A stretch of DNA of 64,000 bases from Megalobrama amblycephala (Eukaryota > Chordata > Actinopteri > Cypriniformes > Xenocyprididae), in assembly GCF_018812025.1 (NCBI RefSeq), contig NC_063053.1:9432123-9496122 (forward strand), written 5' to 3'. The notes below the pieces were generated by a model that saw nothing but the letters and a program-made list of their open reading frames with translations, had not been told where the DNA came from and ran no database searches. Of this stretch, positions 37,247-49,049 are shown one piece after another (position 1 is the first letter of the stretch; every line of letters begins with the position of its first letter). Position numbers and translations under genes: made by a program.

Positions 37247-39500
37247 CACTATGCTGACCAGCTCAAACCAGCATAAAGCAGCCTGGAAATTCATGCTGAT
37301 CTACTGTGGTCTTTTCAGCAGACTAGTCAATGGTAATGCCACTGTTGGGTGTTTCTCAGATTTCTAATCCTGAATGAATTTCTTTGGGGCCAAATTTCAG
37401 TCGATGACTATCTAAATCACCCATTTAGATGGAAAAACAGCCAAAGAAAATTCACTGAAAGATTTATGTGGCACACTCCAATTCTCCACTTCACCACCTG
37501 GTACAATTGGAGTAGGAAACCTTTCTTCTACCCAGAACGAAGGAGACGATGTATATTGATGTATATTTTTTCCTCCTGGGAGCAATTTGGGAGAATAATG
37601 GTAAAGTCAGGGTAATAGTGGTTTTTCTGGCATCATCACAAAAGAGTCTTTGTAGTGATCTCCTGTAAGTGACTCGCCGTAATTATTTAATCCCGGTCGT
37701 AATGGCTCACTTTTTTCTGCTCTGAGGATTGTTGGGGAAAATATTTCTCCACCTATCCACAACTTGGCATGAGAATGAATAAGAACTCTGCACCAATTCA
37801 GATTTTCTGGGAATGCTACAATTGGCCAGAAGTACGACAGAGAGGGTGAGGTGCACATTGACTTGGCTTAGAACTGTGTGCCCTTAAGAAAGCTTGCAAG
37901 GTTATTTTCCCAGCCTTCTAATGTTGTATGTCTCCTTTCTTATTTTTACAAGCAAAATACTCTGTTGCTTTTGAGCCTATTGTATGCAGGTCAGATGTTT
38001 TTTATTGACCGGTAGGTGCAAGTGTAGTAAAGTGTTTGCCAAACTCTTTCAGCAGAGAACTGGCTGGTCTGCTTCTGAATCCTGAATCATGGTATGAGGT
38101 TAGTACAGCAGGGGCCGAGAGCAAGAATGAAAAACGACTTGTGCTGTGATCCTTTTTCAAACTGTGACTGCAGTTTAACGAGGCAACAAAGCGGCAAGGG
38201 ATCGTCGTGAATGGGCCAACTGTCATCGGTGGGCAGACGGGAGCAGACACACTGCCGTTCGGCTCCTGTAACCTGGCCTACGCTCTCTTTGGAGTGGGAG
38301 CTGTTCAACGAGACGTCAGTCATCTGGATTGCACCAGGTTCAGCATGGGTTGGAGTGCGTGATGGACTGTATGCTTCTCTAGGCTTGAAACTTTTGTGGA
38401 CCTATTGGAACTTGATAGGGCCTTTGTTTAAGGTTTATTGGTTCCCTTAGGATACTGGAGGTGCATGGAGCACCACGTCGCTTTTTCAAAGAAGTCAACT
38501 AATCTTCTTGGCCTTCTGGAATTGCCACATAACCGTATTTTTATTTGGAGACCAAGAGAACTTACATTTGACAAGGTTATATATAACAGTTGTGAAAAGT
38601 CATGAAATGCGTGCAGCAATTTTTCCAGATTTCAAAAGGTGTGGGGAAGGCTTAGTTCAACTTAGTATAACAAAAGTGCAAGAGTTCATTCCTTTTCCTC
38701 TGACCGTCACACAACCCAAGCAGAACTAGTTTACATGCTAAATTGTAGATTTATCCTTGTTGAATTACTGCTTATTTACTGAGATTTAAGATTTCATTTT
38801 TTTTTTTAAATAAATTGTACAGTGTGTTTTAAAGGGTTTATTGGTGATTAATGTGACATTGTACATGTCCTGGCACATAAAAGAATTCTTAAAATCCTTA
38901 TGTATTACATGTGTGCAACTACTTGAGGTTGATTAAATAATGACTGAATTTCCATATTGCATCACAGAAGCAGTACCATATCCTTGCACTGAAGTTGTCC
39001 ATGTCTGAAAAGCAATTCATACATTGTTAGCACAACATTTGCTGTTTTATTCATATCCCTGTTTCATCCTCTGCTTGGACTTTGCTGTGCTGCGCTTGCA
39101 GTTTGGAAGCAGAAGCATTCAGTCTTGGGCACTATGGCATGTGTACAGGGGCAATCAGAGGACAGAGCATTTGGAGAAATTGGCAGATGATAAGGGGAGT
39201 GGAGCTGGCAGTGGATGGGTATTTTGGGTTGTATGGTATTCTTGATGTTATTCCTGGAGCTATATAACGGTACTCAGATCATCTTAAGATAGTGTCTCAG
39301 ATGGCTTGAGTCAGTGTGTGCCTAAAAAATGGTTAAATTGTGTTTTAATTGTCACTTACTCACCACTTAAAAAATACGCTTCATTTTCTAAATGCAATTT
39401 TTTTTTCCTCCATTTAATTTTGGAGTTAAATGTAATCCAGACATATGTTCCAGTTCCATAGTCTATATAAAAATACCATAATATTACTGATGGTATCAAT

Positions 39501-40250
39501 TAGGGCTGTCCGATTAATCATAATAAAATCGCAATGTGAGCATTGGTGACTTTTAAATCCAGCTCCCTCACTCTGCAATCCGAATGCAGCTTGCCTAAAT
39601 CTAGCATGAAAACAGAACAGAGTGGATTTACCGTTACGACATGGAAGAAAGCACAGAAACAGGGAAGGTGAATTCAGTGCAGGATATGAACTTGGCCAAA
39701 AAAACAAAAAAAAATCAACATCAACATCCGTGGTTTGGGAACAGTTTGGATACAGGAGAGATGATGTATATCATTGGGCTAGGTAATTTGCAAGACCTGT
39801 CAAACTATCGTTGCAGCAAAACAAAGTAGGGGCCGGGCGATTTTGCAGTTAAAAACATGAGGCGTGGGTCTAGAGACCATTTATAAGTTGAACTTTTACC
39901 TTGAGCGTCGCGTAGAACGTTGTAAATGCGTGAGATGCTGCAAAAGACACAAGCACAATGGTTAAAGATGTCCATCTAGCATGTTTACATAGAAAAACCA
40001 TGGCACATTCTGAACCAGGTGAACAAAAATCGCTAATACATGTATTTGTGAATTGCACAACATATGAAAAGTTCAAAAAGGCATGAAGAAATAACCGACA
40101 CGTCATGTGCCGTCTCCAAAAAAAAAAATTATACAGACAAATGTGTGTAAGGAAATATAGTTTCAAAATCATGATTAAAATCGTAATAACAATATTGAGC
40201 AAAAAATTATGATCGTTTTTTTTTTTTTTTGTCCATATCTCAAAGCCCTA
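39501..40250 (+). mobile_element. hAT-like element with short coding remnant (750 bp)
   Basis: It starts TAGGGCTGTCCGATTAATC and ends caaagcccta. The ends are inverted over about 14 bases with drift, and inner blocks (aatcataataaaatcg left, aaaatcgtaataac right) pair too. The flanking octamers are only partly alike (gtatcaat, ctataatt). A 62-codon plus-strand frame at 39641 with HQHPWFGNSLDTG may be the start of a former transposase. Confidence 0.6.
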
Positions 40251-41141
40251 CTATAATTGCACAATTTTGCTGCCAAAGAAATCTTTAGAAAGGGTTTCCA
40301 AAGGTCTATCCAGTACCATAGAAGTTTTTTTGGGAAAATGATACCAATCTATTTGGGTCATCACAGTTTAATATTCAGGGTTCAGTACTATGAAAAGAGG
40401 TGGGGCGGGTGACTCGGGTGCCTGCATGTCAGCATTCAGCAGAAGATCTCCATTTCCTATCACTTTCCAGTCCTCTTGCATAAGGACGGTAACAGGTGGT
40501 TGTGATATGCAGCTTGATATAAATACTTTAACTGACATAGCACTGCCTAAACATTAATGAAAGCATTAAGTGTTCCTTGTGTTTATAGTTCGCTGTTGTT
40601 TGTTGTGTGTACCACCACGCGGTCTCTCACACAAACATACTCCCCTAGACACGCATAGTTTTACACTTAGAGTCCTCTAGGCATCATCACATGGGGTATT
40701 TTTGACGCCCTGGCTCAATTGGCCTTTGGATGAAGGTTGTCTGTAGAGCAGGAAGTGGAATCAAGTCCAGAATGCGTCAGGAATCAGAACACATGCTTCC
40801 ACGTGTCTGTGTGCTCGGTTTCGGCTTTCACTTTGGGGCTTTAAGGATCTCCACACCCAGTATACAGTCTACCAAATTGTCCACTCATCCTACTGCTGGC
40901 TGCACAGGCACAGTTTTTGACACGTTATCTGCTTCTTGCTACCGCTGCTTGCCGTGACTCTGTAGTGATGTATTTTTAGCCCGGTTTTTGCCTTTAATTA
41001 TTGTAGCCACGGGGAAGCTTGGTTCAAAGAACTGTGATGAAATGATTGCTAACCAACACAGTTATATAATAAAGTATTGCAATACAATTCAAGATCTGTG
41101 CAAAAATTGTACCTTTAGGGGTGCAACAGCTAAAGGGTTAG

Positions 41142-41906
41142 TTAAAGGGATAGTTCACCCAAAAATGAAAATTATCCTGTGATTTACTCAACCTCAAGCC
41201 ATTCTAGGTGTATATGACTATCTTCTTTCAAGCAAACACAATTTGAGTTATATTAAATAATATTCTTGCTCTTCCTAGCTTTATAGCGGGTGTGAGATTT
41301 TGAGGGCCAAAAAAGTGCATCTTTCCAAGCAATCCTACAAGTAATCCATACTGCACCAGGGGGTTAATAAAGGCCTTTTGATGCAAAGCGATGGGTTTTT
41401 TGTAAGAAAAATATCCATATTTAAAACTTTATAAATGGCTGTAGGCATCGATTTACAGCAAAAGAGTAACCCCTGACCTAATGCATGATGTAGTGATGAA
41501 AACCTATGGGAAACAAAATGTCTCGGGTTACTGGTGTAACCCTTGTTCCCTGAGTAAGGGAACGAGACGCTACGTCAATGACGTGATGGGAACCCATCAC
41601 GTCATTGACGTAGTGTCGATAGTTCCCATTAAAGGGAACACCGGTCACGAATTAGAAGTCTAAAATGAAATTTTTTAAAGTGAAATGTCAGAGGTTTTTG
41701 ATATAAGAGAAGAAGAGCTTTAGTTTGTTGCCCAGCCCTATTTGTTTGAATCACAAGAGGCGTCTAAGCTTATGCTACTCTTACATCCTACGTCATTTGT
41801 TCTTTTTATTTTAATATAACTCTGATTGTGTGTAGCTGAAAGAAGATAAGTCATATACACCTAGGATGGCTTGAGGGTGAGTAGTTCACCCAAAAAATCC
41901 CTTTAA
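41142..41906. mobile_element. Family E element with long terminal repeats, containing a fold-back insert
   Basis: It opens TTAAAGGGATAGTTCACCC and closes with the matching inverse ending ATCCCTTTAA. The inverted ends extend about 85 bases (ctaggtgtatatgac left, gtcatatacacctag right). A 141-bp structured insert lies at 41521-41661. Confidence 0.85.
41521..41661. repeat. Fold-back element with several stem-loops, inside family E copy
   Basis: The sequence AAAATG on both sides (41515-41520 and 41662-41667) may be the target duplication. The centre is a perfect 21-bp inverted repeat with a 2-base loop (41570-41590 and 41593-41613). The left side adds two hairpins: GGGTTAC/GTAACCC (41525-41531, 41536-41542) and GTTCCCT/AGGGAAC (41545-41551, 41557-41563). 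The right side adds GTTCCC/GGGAAC (41622-41627, 41634-41639). Confidence 0.85.
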
Positions 41907-42175
41907 AAGACCTGTGTGTGCCTTATATACCCCTAAAAATGCATATTAGTACCATAGACTAGTAATATGTACCATTAAAGTACTACTGTGAACCTTTTAG
42001 GGGGTAGATAAGGGTACTGCCCCAGTGACAAGTTGTTGTACCCCTAAAGATACAATTTTGGCCCTTTTTTTTCCCTGAGAGTGTAGCAGGGTAAGGCTGT
42101 GGTGTGGAGTTATTGCTTTAGACATTCTGTACATAAATGTAACTCTGGACTAATTGTAGGTTGTTTTTCAATCAG

Positions 42176-42220
42176 GATCCCCTGGTTTGAGGGGAAAGAA
42201 AGGCCGTGATGGGGCTCCAG
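42176..42220 (+). CDS. col13a1: col13a1 45-bp COL1 exon, phase 1-1, possible cassette
   Basis: The acceptor is tttttcaatcag and the donor gtaggt. With a G from the exon before, it reads (G)SPGLRGKKGRDGAP(G): five perfect Gly-X-Y triplets with glycine codons split after the first base at both ends. Splitting glycine codons is common in non-fibrillar collagens. The residues GKKGRD fit the heparin-binding consensus X-B-B-X-B-X. Human COL13A1, as I recall its main isoform, passes directly from CNCPPG to PPGPTG, so this exon has no clear counterpart there. Its symmetric phase and 45-bp length mean it can be included or skipped without changing the frame. It could be a fish-specific or alternatively spliced exon. 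Confidence 0.86.
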
Positions 42221-44751
42221 GTAGGTCTTCAGTATGCATATGCCTGTGCCTGCAACTCCATAGACTGCTGTTGTGTATAAGCTTCTACGTGTGTGCTTTT
42301 AATAGCAAGAAAAGCATGAAAACGGACTGTCTTCAGTGGAGATCTTTTAAAGCATTCAGGGATGCTAGCACTCGATAGAGTATATAGGGATGAATTGAGT
42401 CCTAGTACAAAATTAGTAGTATTAATACAACAGAAACCTTTGGATGCAACACTGAAAAGTGTTTGGGTCACATCCATCAATATGGTATTTTTATTTCACA
42501 CGATTATACTGTAGGAGTTGATAGACTTTTGATTTGAAACATGAAGATGGTTACTGTTTGCAGCTATAGCTAGCAAAGCACTGCCCACTTAGACTGTCTG
42601 AATGACATGTAAAGTGATCAATCACAGTTTGTTTAGCTTTTATTTGTCATTTAGGGTAGTTTTATCTGAAATAGATTATTATACAAAAATAATTTTTGCA
42701 TTTTTATTACTGCTTGAAACCTCCAAGGGATAACTTTATATCTGATGTACCGCTAAAAGGTTAGAGTACTAATATGTCTGTAGGTGCTCCATTTGAGTCT
42801 GCTACTATACAACCTATAGATTCCTCTATATTTTGCGCTTATGAAGTGGTTTCATGTAAAGAGTCATGGGATCACATGGGTAAAATGAGAGTGTTTATGA
42901 TGACAAAGATTGATCTGGAATGTTCAGAGAGCTATTCTTGCGTGACCACACATATATTGTGTGTGTTGTTCGCTCATTCTTTGACATTATTCCTGCTTTT
43001 AGGCCTAAAATAAGGCTTGCTGTCTCAGCAGCAGCTTTGATAAATGCAGGTTCTAATTTCTAAGAAAATACAGACTTCTCAAAACAGGAAAGGAAAGAAT
43101 AATGATGGACCCATAGGAAAGCTTTGTCACCGGTGTGACTGCACCATTACTTAAGGCTGCCATATTTAATGCACCGTTCGGACTCACGGTGATCCACAGA
43201 GCTCAGTCTAAATGTAGATCTTCTCCTTGTTGAGGAATTCTATAGCTCATGTTTCCTTGAGACATTTCTCCAACAGTAAACGATTGTTTTAAAGGGAATT
43301 TTGTTCTCTCTTGCATCCATTATCTTTTTTTTTTTTTTTTTTTTTTCTCAAGTCAAAGTTCAAAACTGTTATTCTCTTAAGTTTCTGGCGTGCATTAACT
43401 TTTCAAACTCTTTAGAGGAACAAAAAGGTTCCTGGATGAAAGTCCTGGAAAGAACCCTTATGATTCTGATCATATTGTTCAGTGACAAATTGTTTCGACG
43501 GACTGATTTCATTCTTGCAGTTGTTCAGACATAGTAAGTTATAGAAGAGAAGTTCTGGGAGATATTAAGTTACATAAGCGGAAAAGATTTGTCATCATCG
43601 ATTTTGAGTTTGCTCTTCCTCGATAAAGTTTGAGTGCTTGAAGCTATGATCTAGTTTTGCTTTGATTGAAGTGTCTTGGTTAAATGACGTAACAGAGGCT
43701 GTAAATTCTAATAATGCATGAACTTTTCTTTTCATATGCTTTTATAATGCATTAATATATGGCTGTCTAACTAATTTTAATCAACCTGCATCATTTGTTT
43801 GTTCAAAGCCAAGATATTCTTCTAAGCCCACATGATAACATTAAAGAACCAAACCTTTGAATGCAACTAACCTTATGACCAGATGCACATGGAATCTACA
43901 CCCTCAGAACTCCACAGATTTCTACAGAAATCAAACAACTTTATTCACAAAATTCTCACATCCCTCACACTTGCGTGTTCATTACATACTGAAGTATATT
44001 ATGCTTTCAGCAACCAATAAGAGTGTAGAAATCTTAGTTTCATTTAACATATTTTCCCCAAGGTTTTAATCTATCCCGCATTTTCCATTGGAATCCCTCT
44101 GGAAAACTATGTTTTTAACCTTTTTTTGACTAACGATGTAAATGAAATCTGTTTCCACTGTTTATTACGCTGCTAGTGTATGATTTAGCATTAGTTATGA
44201 AGGAGATGGACAGTTTGTGATGTCTGGGTGGGGTTCGCGTGCGCAGAACAGGGGTGTGATTTATCTGTGCAGGCAGTCTTCCAGTGATGTGGCTTATTCT
44301 CCCACTCAGTTCTCAGTGGTCTGTTGCTTGGTGGACTGGCTGCTCATCCTTATGCTGGAGACAAGCTGCACTTTCCCACAGAGAGCTTTTCAATCCTGTC
44401 ATCTACTAAATTATAAACATATTTTTAACGCTTTATTTAAGTGCTGTGACGCACTTCGTTAAACTACCTGCGTGTGAGCTATAATCTTCCTTTAGAGATT
44501 GTCTTACGGTAAGAGAAATATTGAAGGCGGCGTTCGTCAGTTCGTACTGGGCTGGACAGCCAGAACACCCACTTCGGATTCTGGTTGGACTTCGGAAATT
44601 CAGACTTGCGTGACGTTTTTTTCCTGTTCATTGGGAAATAAAATCAGTCAGTGTGAAATGTTTGATGTAATGTGCACATGATCCAAACAAGATGATTTTC
44701 TTTTTTGTTTTTTAAGAATGACTAATCTCTGTTTCTCTGTTTTTATTGCAG
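42221..44751 (+). other. col13a1: col13a1 intron, 45-bp exon to micro-exon
   Basis: This 2.5-kb phase-1 intron runs from gtaggt to ttattgcag. Apart from a T-run near 43325-43346, I see no repeat or coding signal. Confidence 0.75.
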
Positions 44752-44759
44752 GTCCTCCT
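44752..44759 (+). CDS. col13a1: col13a1 8-bp micro-exon, phase 1-0
   Basis: A strong acceptor (gtttttattgcag) and a consensus donor (gtaagt) bracket only eight bases, GTCCTCCT. A preceding exon ending in G (phase 1) plus these bases gives Gly-Pro-Pro and brings the frame to phase 0, which is what every later exon needs. Without this micro-exon, neither the 45-bp exon nor the stalk exon could join the 27-bp exon at 52131 in frame. The human protein has the same Gly-Pro-Pro at this point (CNCPPG, then PP, then GPTGRPGLP), which suggests the micro-exon is old and conserved. The call rests on splice signals and frame arithmetic; transcript evidence would settle it. Confidence 0.82.
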
Positions 44760-45004
44760 GTAAGTAGACGTCCCTTTGTTGACTGGATTGTGGTAATGTG
44801 ACCCAAACTCTGTGGCTTTCTGTGTATTTGTGTTTGTTTTGAGAGTGAATTTATCTTTCATGTGTTTCCTTATTGTCACTGCTGATGGTGTGCTGATTAC
44901 ACAACTTCATTCACATTATGGAAACTGTTAGTTACGTTTCCTTCCGCCACACATATAAACACACCCACACTTTCATCTGTCAGAAGAAGAGCTTGTGTTT
45001 TGTG

Positions 45005-45270
45005 TTAAAGGTGAAGTGTGCAAGTTTTTGATTTTGCTTTCTCATTTTGCAGAGATTCTGTGGCTCTATCAAAATATTGCTCTGTTTGTTTTAGGCCCAA
45101 CCTAGCAACACTAATTCATCCAATAATGTGAGTTTAGGGCGGGGTTATCTGTTTGCACATCCAATGACATAGAGGGAGAGTGTTCAGGAGACTTGTGTGA
45201 AAACAATCATTATTTTTTCAATTTTGTTTGGTGTCGCTATAGTGCCACAAATTACACACTTCACCTTTAA
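45005..45270. mobile_element. TTAA-flanked MITE, family D (266 bp)
   Basis: It begins TTAAAGGTGAAGTGTG and ends CACACTTCACCTTTAA, a near-perfect inverted repeat of 16 bases including the TTAA. It is non-coding. Confidence 0.85.
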
Positions 45271-45823
45271 ATCGCATGGCATTATCTTGGACACATCAGT
45301 GTTTTCTTCTGCCACTTGGACGTTGGGAATTTGGTCAGACACTAATATAGAAGACGACAGCATTGGTAGACACAGTATGTTCAACTTAATTTGTCTTTTA
45401 AGGGCTAATGTTGCTGAATGAGGTTATATTGAGAAAGAAGGTCAAGAGAAATATATATAGTAGAGGAGAAAAGAGAGTTAGGCGGTATAAAATTAGGTGC
45501 GGTTGGACAGCTGCAGTAAGAGGGAGAAGGTTGAGCTTGAATGATTAATGAAATAACAGCAGCCACAGACAAACACTCCCCACAGAAAAGACAAATTACA
45601 AACAAGGTCTCTTTAACTGTTTCTTCTAGAAATCAATGAGAGTAAACGAAGAGACTCCTGCTGAAACCTACTGTAAAAAAAGACTCCAGTAATCTCACAT
45701 TTCTCCTCTTAAGTTTTAGAAGACATCACTGTCTCAGATTTGCCAGGATGCCGAAGTCTGCAATCATTAGATTAGATTCTCCATAAATTATCATATAGTT
45801 CACCCAATTAAGAAACTCAATCC

Positions 45824-46173
45824 CGCTTTATATTAGGTGTCTTTACCTACTATGTAGTAACATTTCAAGTAATAATTTTATACAATGCCCTTATTGTGTT
45901 TTTATATTGTACTTGTATTAAAAAAATACCTGCGTGTATTTACAGCTGTAATTAATTTCTGTATTTACATCTACAGTATGATTACTCTGTTGACCCTTCC
46001 CCTACACCTTAACCCACCATTTCACCTACCCATATCACCAAAACAGTCCCTAACCTTTCCCGCATCCCACCTCAATAGCAGCAGAAGTGTTTTGCAATAC
46101 AATATGAATGCAATAAGTACATAACTAAAATGTTTTTATGTAACAGTACTTAAAGATGCCTAATATAAAGTGT
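45824..46173. mobile_element. MITE with CTTTATATTAGG ends (about 350 bp)
   Basis: CGCTTTATATTAGGTGTC at the left pairs with gatgcctaatataaagtg at the right. It is non-coding. A short piece of the same family lies near 11345-11430. Confidence 0.75.
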
Positions 46174-46190
46174 GACCAGAATCTCCCTCA

Positions 46191-46829
46191 CTGTAAACCC
46201 TAACGCTCAAAATAATTAATTGGTTTGAGTAGGGCAAACTCAAATTAGTTCAATCAAATTAACTTTTATGAGAATTTAGATCTTTCTGTTTCTTTTGAGT
46301 TTACAAAACTGACACATTTTAAGTAATCTGAATTGTTTAATTGTTTTGAGTTTTATGAACTTGTTTCTTTTAATTTAGAAAAACTTAAATTTACCTCAAG
46401 TGTTATATAATGTTTTTTTGTGCAAGATTAATAGTAAGTGGGCTATTTAGTAGTGTTTAATGCTTTGCTATCCCAATTTAGAAGAGTTTCTGTTATGTGG
46501 GTTTTTTGGGGGGTCATGCATGAATAAGCATGAGCTTATATTGGAGCAAGTATATCATAAACGTTCTATATTGCTGTACTCTTTCACCAACTGCTATGCT
46601 AATGTTATCAAAGCATTGTGTTACCAGTTAGCATTTGCTGAATTACCTAAAAATAGTAGAGATTACATGATAATTTTAAGTTAAATGTATGAATCAACTT
46701 TTACAAAATTGAAATCTGATAGTTGTGCTTACTTAAACTTTGAAAAAAAAAAATGTATGTAATTTTTGTAATGTAACTGATTACCTCAAACTTTTTGAGT
46801 TTTGCCAGCTTATTCAGGTTAACAGTGCT
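46191..46829. mobile_element. MITE-like repeat with CACTGTAAACC / GGTTAACAGTG ends
   Basis: Short inverted ends bound an AT-rich body with repeated caaactcaaa / ttttgagttt-like motifs on both sides, which look like decayed inverted arms. The boundaries are approximate. Confidence 0.5.
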
Positions 46830-47949
46830 GTCATCATTTACTCACTGTTGTAAAATATTCAATAATCAGTGATGTTCATTATCATTGAACCTCAAATCTG
46901 ACATTACGTGTCTTCACGAATAGCCCACTTTTTAGGCTTGTGTGGTTGTTGGAGCTCAAATGAGTGTTTCCCCTCTCCCTTTCACTCACTTTTATTTTAG
47001 TTTTTGGGGTGAACTGTTCTTTTAAGTCTCTGAGCAATAAATATCCCTCTGGGTGAGCAGGTTCCAGGACCCAAAAAACACGAATTAGTATACAAACATT
47101 TCAACACCTGCTCGTATTACCCATAAATTGAAGGCAAATTGAGAACAACTGAAAGGCAGGTGAAAGTACTGTCAAACAATGCACACAGTATGTTAACTGA
47201 CTTGACAACAGTAGAAGTATCAACTTAATGTTTAAGTAAGAATGTTTAGAGATAGTTAGTGAATTCTTTTAATCAAGTCAGTCTTCTTTAAACAAGTTTG
47301 GTGATCTATTGGCAATCAGTGTCAGTAGGTCTTTAACTACAGTGTTTGTTTTCAGTAAAGGGCGTTTGGCAAGCCTGGTCCCTGATCAATGGTCCTAGAG
47401 GGCCGTCGTCCCATTACACTGACCTATGGAAATTCTTAGAAGAGTGTTATACTCTAGGTTATCCAACAAGAACACTAAGACAACACTCTTACTGATGTGA
47501 TGGCAACTGTAAACTTCACCAAATTGGCCTTTTCCTGTGCACTGAAAGTGAATACTTTGAGAAGTTTAAATACATAATTGTCTGGGGTTCTTCACAGGTC
47601 ACCTCACAGGAGCATAGCCCTTTGCCCACTTTTGGAGGCACTTCTGGCCCAACCCAGCCTTAAACAATTAGTAGTGACACGAAACATTTTACATTGACAG
47701 AAAACACCTTCGTGTGTTTTCTCCTGTGGAACGTTGCAATGGTCATGTCAAGCACATGCTGAATGTGAGGGGTGAAACACTTGAAAATGGACCTGGTGAT
47801 ACAGTATTATATCATTTATGTTTAATGCAAGTTGTAATTTTGCAATCCTTTACACAATTGTTTCTTATTCACCTGCATTGGATTTCAGCGCTTTGTGCGA
47901 TTATATTCTTAGGGTGAGTCTGTTTGTGTTTGGTGGAATAGAAAGAATC

Positions 47950-48224
47950 AAGCATGCATTGACCTCCACAATATTGCATCTGAAATCGCATTGCGTCTGA
48001 AATCGCATGCCCATAGGGATTTCGTGCAATGACGTGTGTTATCTACTTCTATGGCAGGGCATATTTGGAGTTTCTGCACAAGAGCGCCCTCTGGCTTTCT
48101 GATGGAGAAGCATTTACTACTGATCAAAGAGCAGTACAGCTCTGTCAAGCTTTGCATAAAATAATTGCAGCCTTTGCCAAATCGTGTGTGGTTTAATCGT
48201 GATAAATCATGCAGCCCTACTAGG
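47950..48224. mobile_element. hAT-like element fragment (right end)
   Basis: The right end reads aatcgtgataaatcatgcag then ccctac, the usual reversed AGGGCTGCATGATTTA terminus. No matching left end was found, so it is probably truncated. The left limit is approximate. Confidence 0.45.
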
Positions 48225-49049
48225 GAAGTAGGCATTTTCTGAGCTGCGTTAGTAAGCCTCTTCAAAAATATTAATATAAAATATCACAATACTTTATGCT
48301 GGTTTGTTTTAAAGAACAGCATAATTAAATTAGTTTTCCCTGGGTACTTGTACTTTATGAACTCAGCATTTCTCCATAGCCAGAATGGCTTTTACCTGCT
48401 GAATATCTCTTATCCATGTAATGCTGCGCTCTTGGGAAGCGGTCGCCCCTGTTTTACTCTGGGGTGCCCCTTCATTTACCCAGCAGCGCTGTGGGCTAAA
48501 TGAGAGCCACATGTACCCTGCTACCGTGGATCTCAAATGAAGTGTTCTTCCGGTGGGTGACCTCTGACCTCGCCAGACACTCCGCTGGGCCGGCCTGAGC
48601 AGCGCCCAGCAGGCCACAGTGGCCTGCTCCTACTCACCACCTGGGTCTGCACCTTGGACCTGCTATGCGTACTTCAACACGTTCATATATACACGGTACA
48701 TGTAAACCAGCTCACTCGTATGCACCATAGACCACTATACACATTCCTAATGGCAGCTACATCCAGCGGAGATCTGTTCCTTTCTCTACACACTGCCGCT
48801 TATAAACACCTTCCAGCTGCGTCCAGGTCTCGTATACCTTACATGTGTGTCTACGACCTTTGAACCTATATATCCTATTAATGGTCTTTCATCGTTTCCC
48901 ATGCACATTTCAGCAGTGATACACATTACATTTAAAGCGAGCAGGAATTTTGTGATTGCCCAGTTACTTAAATACAAAATAGTAGTCTTTTCCCTTTTTG
49001 GTCTCTTTAAAGGGGTGTAAAAATTCCGTAAAGTTAAAATTTAAAATGT

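Larger units (their letters stand above)
1412..42175 (+). other. col13a1: Giant col13a1 intron (40.8 kb) between stalk exon and COL1
   Basis: The intron starts with gtatgc and ends with tttttcaatcag. It enters and leaves in phase 1. It holds most of the mobile elements listed here. I see nothing recognisable in these longer stretches: 2533-3787, 5123-7190, 9732-12920 (apart from a MITE end near 11345), 14110-15551, 16086-17603, 18522-19576, 21218-23176, 23929-26027 (apart from a repeat end near 24782), 27562-28829, 31401-32883, 33076-36254, 37250-39500, 40251-41141 and 41907-42175. They contain only short chance open frames. No collagen-like exon with good splice sites was noticed inside, though a short one could be missed by eye. 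Confidence 0.75.
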
